From contig CAWBZL010000003.1 of NCBI GenBank assembly GCA_963793275.1, forward strand, positions 1,550,001 through 1,614,000: 64,000 nt of DNA, read 5' to 3'. Positions 52,373 through 60,177 of this stretch are shown here, piece by piece. Under the pieces are notes generated by a model, which worked only from the letters and a program-made list of their open reading frames with translations, was not told where the DNA came from and made no database searches. Within the stretch, counting starts at the first letter, position 1. Each line of letters begins with the position of its first letter. Position numbers and translations under genes: made by a program. This DNA comes from Marinirhabdus sp963793275. GTDB taxonomy: Bacteria > Bacteroidota > Bacteroidia > Flavobacteriales > Flavobacteriaceae.

Positions 52373-53614
52373 TTAACTACGCTTCCCCTTTTCTTCAATC
52401 CATTTGCTTAAATACTTAGTAGATTGCAATGTTTTATACTGAAGGATCTGCCCTGTAAAATGTTGCTTTCTGTGCGTTTTTAAGTGTTTACATAAATAGG
52501 AAATTCTTTCCGAAAATGCTGCAGCAAAACTGCTTTTTTGAAAACGGTTTTCTAAAACAGAGTACCCAAGTTGCTGCGCTTGTAACCAGACTGTTTTATT
52601 ATCATATACTAATGCTGCTTTGGTTATAAACTGTTGCCAAGAGTTTGCTACACAGTCAGTTTCTGTATTTGTTTTGTAGAATCCTTCGGCGCCAACGGCT
52701 GTAGTTATTGAGGGCAATCCATATTGCATCCCATCAAAAAGTTTTCCTTTTAAACCAGCACCAAAAGGGATAGGCGCTAATTGAAGTTTAGCTGTTTGCA
52801 TAATTTCTGAAATATCCTTCACCCAGCCTTTAATTAAAAAACGTTCTTTGGGACTGTGCATTTCCTGTAGCTGCTGTGGCATATACGCACCGTAAATATG
52901 CAATTCGGATTGCGGAAATTTTTGCAGTAAGGTTGGCCAGATATGTTCTTTTAGTGTTTTAACCGATGCTACGTTAGGTGCGTGCTTCATATTCCCAACA
53001 GCGATAAAGTGGTCTCGTTCTTCAAAATTTGATTGTTCGTTTTTCTGTGCTTCGGAAATTCTTTCTGAAACTAAAAAAGGAAGGTACCATAATAATCCTT
53101 CAGGGATTTGAAATGCTTCCAGGAGAATTTTCATTTCAACCTCAGAAATAAGTAAGCTTAGATCGCACCTTAAAATACTCGCCAATTCGCGTTTGGCCGT
53201 TTCGGTATAGAGATTTACTTCGGCATTTGGAATGTTTTTTTTATAGGCATCTTCTCTGGCCTTGCGCACAAAATGTAAGTCTTCGGTGTCCAGTATTTTT
53301 AATGCCTCCGGACACGTTTCAGCAACACGCCAGCCAAATTGTTCTTCCGTGATAAAACGATCAAACAACACAATACCTGGCTGTAGATCTTTCAGGAAAA
53401 CATCGAAAGATGCATCATTTAATTGTATGGAAACTTCATTTATGTGTAATGGTCGTAAATCTGCACTTTTAGTAGATCTTGCTGCTGTGCTCGCAAATGT
53501 AATTGTGAAATTCTGTTCTAAAAACAAATCTATGACCTGAAGCATCCTCCCTCCTGCTGCAGTCGTGGAAGGCTCGGGGAAATTGTGGCCTATGATAAGA
53601 AGCTTGCTTTTCAT
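52373..53614 (-). CDS. glycosyltransferase, GT4-like
   Basis: 413 residues. The N-terminal half (KLLIIGHNFPEPSTTAAGGRMLQVIDLF) is a Rossmann fold with a Gly-rich donor loop. The C-terminal half has HFIAVGNMKHAPNVASVKTL, LHIYGAYMPQQL, FLIKGWVKDISEIMQTAKLQLAPIPFGAGLKGKLFDGMQYGLPSITTAVGAEG, the GT4 pattern (usually E-x7-E; here GLKGKLFDGMQYGLP). It probably adds sugars to a surface glycan. It follows mtaB's stretch but with a separate start, and no other sugar genes are adjacent. Confidence 0.85.
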   Translation of the reverse strand: MKSKLLIIGHNFPEPSTTAAGGRMLQVIDLFLEQNFTITFASTAARSTKSADLRPLHINEVSIQLNDASFDVFLKDLQPGIVLFDRFITEEQFGWRVAETCPEALKILDTEDLHFVRKAREDAYKKNIPNAEVNLYTETAKRELASILRCDLSLLISEVEMKILLEAFQIPEGLLWYLPFLVSERISEAQKNEQSNFEERDHFIAVGNMKHAPNVASVKTLKEHIWPTLLQKFPQSELHIYGAYMPQQLQEMHSPKERFLIKGWVKDISEIMQTAKLQLAPIPFGAGLKGKLFDGMQYGLPSITTAVGAEGFYKTNTETDCVANSWQQFITKAALVYDNKTVWLQAQQLGYSVLENRFQKSSFAAAFSERISYLCKHLKTHRKQHFTGQILQYKTLQSTKYLSKWIEEKGKRS

Positions 53615-53664
53615 TCGTACTTTTTAGTTTGTTTTGTAAATATTCACCGACAAATCCGGAACTT

Positions 53665-54909
53665 TTAAAAATCTTTTAAATCCACAGTAGCGGTGTTTAT
53701 TTTTTTATTTTCTCCATCTACATCGGTCCAGGCTACATAAGCGTTACCCTCCATTACCTCCAGTTGGGGAAAGCCACTGGCACGTTCCGGCGAAGTTTCG
53801 GTCACGGGTAATTCTGAAATTTTCTTTCCGTTCCTATTTATTTTTGCGAGCATAATAACCTCATTATCTCCCTTTGGCTCCATCCATAAAACAACTGCTT
53901 CGGTTTTTGAGATCATTGCAATGTCTACTCTTCCCGTGGCATTACCATTATCAACTCGTATGGGTGCTGAATTTTCAGATTGCCAGAATTTCGCCTTCAC
54001 TTTTCCTTCCCCATCGGCTGCTGTGAACCAGGCTATCCCGAAAGAAGTATCGAAAGCATCGACGGAAGGGCCATTTACAGGACAGCCGGCAATTTTCCAA
54101 TTATCGTTATAAACAGTTTGTATAGATTTCTCTAAATGACCCGAAATAGCCTTTCCAGCTACTGAAATATCCCTGACCTCCTCTTCACTTCTATCTCTAT
54201 AGGCAACACGAGTTATACGCCCGGAGCTTGCGATAGATGTTTGGCAACAGTCACATACTTTATCATCCAATTCTGCTTCATTTATAATTTCACCAACACT
54301 AGTAATGATAGCAGTTCGTAAGGACATAGCTCCTCCTTCACTATGGCTATTGTGCCCGTTATGTCCGCCTACAGTATTTCTCCCATCCAGCCAGGCTACT
54401 TCAAATCCGCCAGGACCAGGAACGGCAGATACAAAACCGTGCTCAGTTTTTGTACCATCATCGTGCAATAACAAATCCTTTTTCCAGGTAGCAGTTTTTG
54501 GATCATAAATATTGAATTTAATATCATAGGCATACGTTGCCGTATCGCTCTTTTGAAGATACGTAGTTAGAATACTTCCGTTATTTTCAGAAATTACAGG
54601 GAAATCGGCCCAATTAATAAACCAGTCTGTACCCACTGTAATCGTTTTAGCTTTTGACCATTTGTCATTTTCAAATACTGAGAAATTTAAATAGCTCGTA
54701 TCTTTTTTTTGTGTCACCCAGGACATATATAATTGCTTGCCGTTACTGAATAATCTTGGCAAATGGCTTTGTAGTTCTGCAGGATTTTTAAGGAGCTCTA
54801 CAGAGTTTTCTGACCCTAAACCTGAAGGATTACCAGAGTTTTCATTTTTTTGTTTGCACGAAATTGTAAAAAGCACGACCAGCAGCCAAAAACCTACATA
54901 TTTCTTCAT
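53665..54909 (-). CDS. lipoprotein, sialidase-like propeller with Cys- and His-rich motif
   Basis: 414 residues. The signal ends in a lipobox (TISC, Cys18). The body has repeated propeller-like strands (LPRLFSNGKQLYMSWV, FPVISENNGSILTTYL, GFEVAWLDGRN, SFGIAWFTAADGEG, AYVAWTDVDGE), resembling sialidase/BNR folds. Odd: a run HNGHNSHSEGG (His183, His186, His189) is followed by CDCC (Cys219, Cys221, Cys222) in KVCDCCQTSIA, which look like metal or redox ligands. The sialidase catalytic set was not recognised. An envelope copper, iron or redox role is possible but unproven. Confidence 0.75.
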   Translation of the reverse strand: MKKYVGFWLLVVLFTISCKQKNENSGNPSGLGSENSVELLKNPAELQSHLPRLFSNGKQLYMSWVTQKKDTSYLNFSVFENDKWSKAKTITVGTDWFINWADFPVISENNGSILTTYLQKSDTATYAYDIKFNIYDPKTATWKKDLLLHDDGTKTEHGFVSAVPGPGGFEVAWLDGRNTVGGHNGHNSHSEGGAMSLRTAIITSVGEIINEAELDDKVCDCCQTSIASSGRITRVAYRDRSEEEVRDISVAGKAISGHLEKSIQTVYNDNWKIAGCPVNGPSVDAFDTSFGIAWFTAADGEGKVKAKFWQSENSAPIRVDNGNATGRVDIAMISKTEAVVLWMEPKGDNEVIMLAKINRNGKKISELPVTETSPERASGFPQLEVMEGNAYVAWTDVDGENKKINTATVDLKDF

Positions 54910-55031
54910 TACTATAATTTATCCGTAAAAATACGCAATCTAAAAACCAAAGTAAGTGCATCCTAAAATATTGGTTTCTGGCACCAGGGGAATTAGTACA
55001 ATCAAATTTTATTTTTAAATTCCCACAAAGA

Positions 55032-55310
55032 TCAGGCACAAAAACCATTCATACTTATGAGTCGGGCCAGTACTCCAGCCAATAAGCTAGCACTAATGAA
55101 AAGAGTTAGTAGCACCACTATCTTTTGAGCTGACATATAGTTAAACCGGAGCAAAACCAGTTGGATTATAAAAGCAATCCCTGCAGTAATGAGCAGTGGT
55201 GTTCTACATTCACTAGTGTTGAATTGAAAATAAATTAGGGGGATTATAACCAAATACGCTAATGTTATAACCAGTACTGTTATTTTAGGAAAGCGAAATC
55301 TATTCTTCAT
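55032..55310 (-). CDS. small hypothetical membrane protein
   Basis: 92 residues, mostly hydrophobic, with three likely helices: ITVLVITLAYLVIIPLIYF, TPLLITAGIAFIIQLVLL, and IVVLLTLFISASLLAGVLA. Two cysteines lie outside the helices (SECRT, NGFCA). No family recognised. It sits alone between the lipoprotein and rimO. It could be a real small membrane protein; confidence is limited. Confidence 0.5.
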   Translation of the reverse strand: MKNRFRFPKITVLVITLAYLVIIPLIYFQFNTSECRTPLLITAGIAFIIQLVLLRFNYMSAQKIVVLLTLFISASLLAGVLARLISMNGFCA

Positions 55311-55416
55311 CTTTTAGCCTAAAGTTACAAAAACCAGAACGCATAACAAACAGAGAGGTGCCTTTTGAACCCTCTACGTTTAAAACTGTAGAAATTTGAA
55401 AGAAAAAAAACTTAGA

Positions 55417-56724
55417 TTACACCAGAACAACCTCAGCGTACAAATCGAAATCTTCTGCGGCTGTAATTTTCACGTCAAAAAACTCACCTGTTCGCAGGTA
55501 TCCATCTTCGGCATTAATCAACACTTCGTTGTCTACATCGGGACTGTCGTATTCGGTTCTTCCTACGTAGTAGCTTCCTTCTTTTCTGTCGATAATAACA
55601 CGAAACGTTTTTCCTATTTTTTGCTGATTTAATTCCCAGGAGATCTGGCTCTGAATTGCCATAATTTCATTGGCACGTTCCATCTTAACTTCCTCAGGAA
55701 CATCATCTTCAAGATTGTAGGCGTGGGTATTCTCTTCGTGAGAATAGGTAAAACAACCCATACGCTCAAAACGCTGCTCGATAACCCATTGTTTGAGGGT
55801 TTGGAAATCTTCTTCGGTTTCGCCCGGGTAGCCAACGATAAGTGTGGTACGAATTGCCATCTCCGGAACAGCCGCTCTAAAATCTTCCAAAAGCTTGGTA
55901 GTCTTAGCTTTTGTAGTTCCACGACGCATACTTTTTAAGATAGGATCTGCAATATGTTGTAGTGGAATATCGATATAATTACAAACTTTTGGTTCGCTTT
56001 TCATTACTTCCAGTACGTCCATAGGAAAACCGGTTGGAAATGCATAATGCAGGCGGATCCATTCTATCCCTTTTACATTTGCGAGGTTTTGAAGGAGTTC
56101 GGCTAAATTTCGTTTTTTGTATAGGTCGAGACCGTAATAGGTTAAATCCTGAGCAATTAAAATTAATTCTTTTACGCCATTTGCGGCAAGTTTTTCAGCT
56201 TCGGTTACCAGATCTTCTATTGGGGTACTACGGTGTTTCCCACGCATAATGGGAATTGCGCAGAATGAACAAGGACGATCGCACCCCTCAGCTATTTTTA
56301 AATAGGCGTAATTTTTTGGCGTTGTGGTTAACCGCTCTCCAATTAACTCGTGCTTATAATCTGCTCCCAAAGCCTTCAGCAAACCTGGTAATTCTGTTGT
56401 ACCAAAGTACTGGTCTACGTTTGGTATTTCTTTTTGAAGGTCTGGTTTGTATCTTTCAGAAAGGCAACCTGTCACAAAAACTTTGTCTACAATGCCCTCT
56501 TCCTTTTTTTGAACATATTCTAAAATAGTATTGACACTCTCTTCTTTGGCATTTGCGATAAAACCACACGTATTTATCACCACCACGTTTCCTTCTTCCT
56601 CGTGTACCACTTCTTTATTATTGGCGCGCAATTGGCCCATTAATACTTCACTGTCGTACACGTTTTTAGAGCAGCCTAAAGTGACCACATTAATTTTGTT
56701 CTTTTTTAAGGTTTTTGTGCGCAT
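55417..56724 (-). CDS. rimO: ribosomal protein S12 methylthiotransferase RimO
   Basis: 435 residues. The Fe-S cysteines of the N-terminal domain are in VTLGCSKNVYDSE, INTCGFI and VTGCLSE. The radical-SAM site is CDRPCSFC in AEGCDRPCSFCAIPIMRGKHRS. A C-terminal TRAM domain follows. It methylthiolates Asp of S12. Compared with mtaB, the sequence GCSKNVYDSE and LKIAEGCDRPC are RimO-typical. A TACCTTTG element lies 60 nt upstream (56784-56791), in a repeat-like stretch. Confidence 0.95.
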   Translation of the reverse strand: MRTKTLKKNKINVVTLGCSKNVYDSEVLMGQLRANNKEVVHEEEGNVVVINTCGFIANAKEESVNTILEYVQKKEEGIVDKVFVTGCLSERYKPDLQKEIPNVDQYFGTTELPGLLKALGADYKHELIGERLTTTPKNYAYLKIAEGCDRPCSFCAIPIMRGKHRSTPIEDLVTEAEKLAANGVKELILIAQDLTYYGLDLYKKRNLAELLQNLANVKGIEWIRLHYAFPTGFPMDVLEVMKSEPKVCNYIDIPLQHIADPILKSMRRGTTKAKTTKLLEDFRAAVPEMAIRTTLIVGYPGETEEDFQTLKQWVIEQRFERMGCFTYSHEENTHAYNLEDDVPEEVKMERANEIMAIQSQISWELNQQKIGKTFRVIIDRKEGSYYVGRTEYDSPDVDNEVLINAEDGYLRTGEFFDVKITAAEDFDLYAEVVLV

Positions 56725-56732
56725 ATTTTGAG

Positions 56733-56834
56733 GTACGAGGTACTATTTTTTAATTAGGGTTTTTCGCCTTGTTAAAGCGGGTGCAAAGGTACACATTACA
56801 AAGTACGAATTACGATTTTAGAACGACGAATTAA
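56733..56834. repeat. degenerate heptanucleotide-like repeats upstream of rimO
   Basis: GAGGTAC occurs twice in tandem (56733-56746). TACGAATTACGATTTTAGAACGACGAATTA-like units follow at 56804-56834, with TACGAAT next to TACGATT. The 7-base period recalls the units inside prmC. Confidence 0.55.
56784..56791 (-). promoter_or_regulatory. candidate -7 promoter element of rimO
   Basis: The minus strand reads TACCTTTG, 59 nt before the ATG at 56724. Confidence 0.35.
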
Positions 56835-56908
56835 TAAAACCCATACGTTTTAATTGATTGGTTTTTAGCAGTTATAGTTATGTATTTACTTGTATAAAAT
56901 ATTTTTGA

Positions 56909-57268
56909 TTAGCCGTACGGATTTATCTTCATTAAAAAAAGATAAAGAAAAAAGTTTCCAAAGAGAAAAGCGACCAGACTTAAAGGTATAACCCAAAACC
57001 GTTGTAGCTGAAGGGTTTCATCTTTAGTGAATTTGCAAAAAAGAAACACCGCTACTACCCAGTAACAAATAAAAAAATAGTGTGGAAATGCTATATAATC
57101 TGAAAGAATTTCGGGTAGTATTGGATTTACTTGTATCCAATGTGCTTTATAAATTGAATAAAGTTGTCGTAAAAACTGAAGCACAACATACAGGAAAATA
57201 AGTTTTGCAATAGCATCCCTCCACCATAGTAATGGGAATTTTGCAGTCTTAGTATTCTTTTTCTCCAT
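56909..57268 (-). CDS. hypothetical membrane protein
   Basis: 119 residues, a Lys-rich start (EKKNTKTAK) and three hydrophobic helices (AKLIFLYVVLQFLRQLY, FPHYFFICYWVVAVFLFCKF, VIPLSLVAFLFGNFFLYLFL). No family recognised. It follows the SET-domain gene after 12 nt on the same strand, so it is likely in the same transcript. Confidence 0.6.
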   Translation of the reverse strand: MEKKNTKTAKFPLLWWRDAIAKLIFLYVVLQFLRQLYSIYKAHWIQVNPILPEILSDYIAFPHYFFICYWVVAVFLFCKFTKDETLQLQRFWVIPLSLVAFLFGNFFLYLFLMKINPYG

Positions 57269-57280
57269 GAATATTACAAC

Positions 57281-57868
57281 CTATTTCCTCTGAAAATAAA
57301 TACTAAGGATTGATTCTAACTCCTTTTCACCTGCAATGACACTTTTTATAGTTTGTTTTGTTTCTTTGGAAAGCAATGTTTGCAGTGGTTGCTCCAACGA
57401 ATTAATCTTCGGGAACACGGCTGCTATTTTGTTATCCCAGACCTTATGGAAGTTTTTCAAATCGTCGGGATATACAGTTTTCCGCTTTGTTCCTTCTTCT
57501 GAAGCCCGAAACGGAGTATCTACGTTTAAATATCCATAATCGTCTGTGAGTTGCTCTCCCGGTTGAATATCCCGAATAGCGATTTCAAAATCGTATGCCG
57601 TAGAAAGACAATTAGATTTGAAGCTATGATTTACAAACTTACCATGATCCCAACACAATATGTAGTTTCCTTTACTATTGCGGTAGCAATAGGTCTCGAA
57701 TGTATTCTGATACAGGGGATCAAATTCTTTAAATTGTTTTGGAGTAAACTCTCTGTCCAATTGGTCCAGCACCCAGGTAATGGTGCCGGCAGGAATAAAT
57801 TTTGTTGCTACTACGCCGTGACCAATTTCTTCGTTAATAAATTGGAGTTCGGTATGTGGGTGAATCAT
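57281..57868 (-). CDS. SET-domain protein (possible protein-lysine methyltransferase)
   Basis: 195 residues. The SET motifs are in order: GHGVVATKFIPAGTI (residues 16-30), the signature FVNHSFKSNC (Asn80-His81), and AIRDIQPGEQLTDDYGY (Tyr111 as the catalytic-tyrosine candidate). This small, single-domain form occurs in bacteria and its targets are mostly unknown. The C-terminal ~75 residues are helical (TVYPDDLKNFHKVWDNKI...). No pre- or post-SET cysteine cluster was seen. It precedes the small membrane-protein gene. Confidence 0.85.
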   Translation of the reverse strand: MIHPHTELQFINEEIGHGVVATKFIPAGTITWVLDQLDREFTPKQFKEFDPLYQNTFETYCYRNSKGNYILCWDHGKFVNHSFKSNCLSTAYDFEIAIRDIQPGEQLTDDYGYLNVDTPFRASEEGTKRKTVYPDDLKNFHKVWDNKIAAVFPKINSLEQPLQTLLSKETKQTIKSVIAGEKELESILSIYFQRK

Positions 57869-57979
57869 GTAATTTTTTAGTAAAATTACTATTCTTCTTC
57901 TAAATAAATAGTTAAATTATTAATCCTCATTAAAAAAGTACTGTTTTTTATAAACCTGTTAATGAAGAAAACTGCCTGA

Positions 57980-58933
57980 TTATTTAAAAAAACTATCTAC
58001 AAACTCAATTTTATTAAAAACCTGTAGGTCTTCTATCCCTTCTCCTACGCCAATATATTTTACCGGAATCTGAAACTGGTCGCTAATACCAATTACTACT
58101 CCTCCTTTTGCGGTGCCGTCCAGTTTGGTAACGGCGAGGCTGGTTACTTCGGTCGCTGCGGTAAATTGTTTGGCTTGCTCAAAAGCGTTTTGCCCTGTAG
58201 AGCCATCCAGAACCAATAACACATCGTGTGGGGCGTCTCCCACCACTTTTTGCATCACTCGTTTCACTTTAGTAAGCTCGTTCATTAAGTTTACTTTGTT
58301 ATGTAAACGTCCTGCAGTGTCAATAATTACCACATCTGCCTCCTGATTTACGGCACTTTCCAGCGTATCGAAAGCCACACTTGCTGGGTCGCTACCCATG
58401 CTTTGTTTTACAATAGGCACCCCGGTACGGTCTGCCCACACTTGTAACTGATCGATCGCTGCGGCACGAAAGGTATCTGCTGCTCCTAAAACCACCTTTT
58501 TTCCCGCCTTTTTAAACTGATATGCCAATTTACCAATAGTAGTAGTTTTTCCTACTCCATTTACGCCCACCACCATAATCACGTGTGGCTTGTTTGTGGT
58601 TGGAATCTCAAAATCTGTTGCGTTTCCGGTATTGGTTTCACTTAGTAAGCCTGCAATTTCTTCTCGGAGAATCTTATTAAGCTCATCTGTACCTAAATAT
58701 TTGTCTTTCTCTACACGGGCTTCTATACGTTTTATTATTTTTAAGGTAGTATCTACACCAACGTCGCTGGACACGAGTACTTCTTCGAGATTATCAAGAA
58801 CATCGTCATCTACTTTGCTCTTTCCGGCAACCGCTTTTGAAAGTTTATCGAAAAAATTATTTTTAGATTTCTCCAGCCCCTTATCCAGGGTTTCCTTTTT
58901 TTCTTTGTTGAATATTTTTTTAAAAAAGCTCAT
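57980..58933 (-). CDS. ftsY: signal recognition particle receptor FtsY
   Basis: 317 residues. The N-terminal Lys-rich helix precedes the NG domain. GTPase motifs: GVNGVGKTTTIGKLA (P-loop), DTFRAAAIDQLQVWA, DVVIIDTAGRLHNK, and TKLDGTAKGG. It docks SRP-ribosome complexes at the membrane. It is the last gene of the rpmB-rpmG-DUF4295-ftsY run, but a terminator and a structured element lie between DUF4295 and ftsY, so it may have its own or attenuated transcription. Confidence 0.96.
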   Translation of the reverse strand: MSFFKKIFNKEKKETLDKGLEKSKNNFFDKLSKAVAGKSKVDDDVLDNLEEVLVSSDVGVDTTLKIIKRIEARVEKDKYLGTDELNKILREEIAGLLSETNTGNATDFEIPTTNKPHVIMVVGVNGVGKTTTIGKLAYQFKKAGKKVVLGAADTFRAAAIDQLQVWADRTGVPIVKQSMGSDPASVAFDTLESAVNQEADVVIIDTAGRLHNKVNLMNELTKVKRVMQKVVGDAPHDVLLVLDGSTGQNAFEQAKQFTAATEVTSLAVTKLDGTAKGGVVIGISDQFQIPVKYIGVGEGIEDLQVFNKIEFVDSFFK

Positions 58934-59010
58934 GGTATCGTGTATGAGTTTAAGTGGTTAGGGGTTGAGACATTTTAATTATAGTGAACCGTACTTAAAA
59001 AATAATTCCT

Positions 59011-59138
59011 GGCCTTGCGTGAGGGATAGTAGCGGCATCCTTTTTTGCAGTGCAACACATGTTGACCACGCCTTATATTTCGGGCAGAAAAGATATAGCG
59101 AATAGCCCGACCATTGTAGGCAAACTTTTTCTGTTTGC
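59011..59138. ncRNA. candidate structured element upstream of ftsY (three hairpins)
   Basis: Three hairpins in 128 bases: GGAT/ATCC (59024-59040), TCGGGC/GCCCGA (59080-59110), and GCAAAC/GTTTGC (59120-59138). The first two loops share a motif (GATAGTAGCGGCATCC versus GATATAGCGAATAGCC). The first hairpin is followed by six T on the plus strand. From memory, similar GTGAGGGAT...AGCGG...AGCCC sequences recur in flavobacterial intergenic DNA, so it may be a dispersed RNA-like element or an ftsY leader; the active strand is unknown. Confidence 0.45.
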
Positions 59139-59202
59139 TGCAAATGGACACGCCCAAAAGCTTATAAAAGTACGAAAAATTAGTGAACGCAGGAATCCCA
59201 AC

Positions 59203-59238
59203 TAAAAAAGCCACTTTCGTAAAAAAAGTGGCTTTTGT
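59203..59238 (-). terminator. terminator after the DUF4295 gene
   Basis: AAAAGCCACTTT and AAAGTGGCTTTT form a 12-bp stem, followed by T-rich sequence on the minus strand. It lies between DUF4295 and ftsY. Confidence 0.82.
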
Positions 59239-59256
59239 AAATTTTATACGAATGGG

Positions 59257-59409
59257 TTACTGGTTTTTCATCCAATCGTTTACTTGGTCCGGAGCCATAA
59301 TAGACTCTACAAATGTGTAAGCACCCGTCTTTTCAGACTTTACCATTTTAATGGCTTTGGTTAAACGCTTAGATCCTGTTTGTAATGATGCTACTGATTT
59401 CTTTGCCAT
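59257..59409 (-). CDS. DUF4295-family small protein
   Basis: 50 residues (MAKKSVASLQTGSKRLTKAI... ending DQVNDWMKNQ), very basic. It matches the short DUF4295 proteins that sit between rpmG and ftsY in Bacteroidota. This placement, and its size and charge, suggest a ribosome-associated protein; the role is not known to me. The start ATG at 59407-59409 follows rpmG by 42 nt. Confidence 0.88.
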   Translation of the reverse strand: MAKKSVASLQTGSKRLTKAIKMVKSEKTGAYTFVESIMAPDQVNDWMKNQ

Positions 59410-59451
59410 GATAACTAAATTTATCATTCCCACGTTGGTGGAAACTTGTTG

Positions 59452-59634
59452 TTATTTTATCTCTTTATGAACCGTCATTTTTTTAAGAATAGGGTTGAAT
59501 TTCTTCAACTCCATACGGTCTGGAGTGTTCTTTTTGTTTTTTGTCGTGATATAACGAGAAGTTCCCGCCTGTCCACTTTCTTTATGCTCGGTACATTCTA
59601 AGATTACCTGAACTCTGTTGCCTTTTTTAGCCAT
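59452..59634 (-). CDS. rpmG: 50S ribosomal protein L33
   Basis: 60 residues. MAKKGNRVQVILECTEHK and TSRYITTKNKKNTPDRMELKKFNPILKK are the L33 signature. One cysteine remains (LECTEH), so no complete zinc ribbon is present, as in the zinc-free form. It lies 24 nt downstream of rpmB in the same operon. Confidence 0.95.
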   Translation of the reverse strand: MAKKGNRVQVILECTEHKESGQAGTSRYITTKNKKNTPDRMELKKFNPILKKMTVHKEIK

Positions 59635-59658
59635 TTTTTGATGCTTTTAAATAGGTGA

Positions 59659-59898
59659 CTATTGGTTTAAGAAGCCATTTGCACGAGCTTCCTTCACTAC
59701 AGCGTAGATACCTTTTTTATTGATGTCTTTTAATACAGAAGTACACACCTTAAGTGTTAACCACTGGTCTTCTTCTGGGATGTAGAAGCGTTTTTTAACT
59801 AGATTCACGTTAAATTTACGCTTTGTCTTGTTCATCGCGTGGGATACGTTGTTCCCTACCATTGCTCTTTTGCCCGTAAGCTCACAAACTCTTGACAT
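59659..59898 (-). CDS. rpmB: 50S ribosomal protein L28
   Basis: 79 residues. MSRVCELTGKRAMVGNNVSHAMNKTKRKFNVNL is the L28 signature. It is the first gene of the rpmB-rpmG-DUF4295(-ftsY) run. A promoter with TAAATTTG and a -33 TTG lies upstream. Confidence 0.96.
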   Translation of the reverse strand: MSRVCELTGKRAMVGNNVSHAMNKTKRKFNVNLVKKRFYIPEEDQWLTLKVCTSVLKDINKKGIYAVVKEARANGFLNQ

Positions 59899-59933
59899 TA
59901 CTGTATTCTTTTAAGTTATTTTAAAACAGGGTG

Positions 59934-59964
59934 CAAATTTAATTAAATTAATTGGTTTGAACAA
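59934..59964 (-). promoter_or_regulatory. promoter of the rpmB operon
   Basis: The minus strand has TTG (59962-59964), a 20-nt spacer and TAAATTTG (59934-59941), 35 nt before the rpmB ATG. Confidence 0.6.
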
Positions 59965-60130
59965 CAAACAGAAACTAAAAATTTATGTTTTTGAAAAAAG
60001 ACCGTCACAAAGCTTCCGGACTGAAAAAATAAAAGAGAAATACCATCCTGAAGTTTTGGGACTGAAAGATAAATTAATTAAATACAAATCAGCAATATTT
60101 AAGAAGTTTGAGTAAAAAATAAACGGATAA

Positions 60131-60153
60131 AATGAAGCATCCTGCTTCTTTCA
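60131..60153 (-). terminator. possible weak terminator of the cinA transcript
   Basis: GAAGCA and TGCTTC pair around a 3-base loop, followed by ATTTTAT on the minus strand, about 30 bases beyond the cinA stop. Confidence 0.5.
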
Positions 60154-60177
60154 CTGAAACAATGAAGTTTATGTATT

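Noticed and set aside
58975..59214. 79-codon minus-strand frame upstream of ftsY
   Set aside because: It spans the hairpin element and the DUF4295 terminator, and its translation lacks any recognisable domain.
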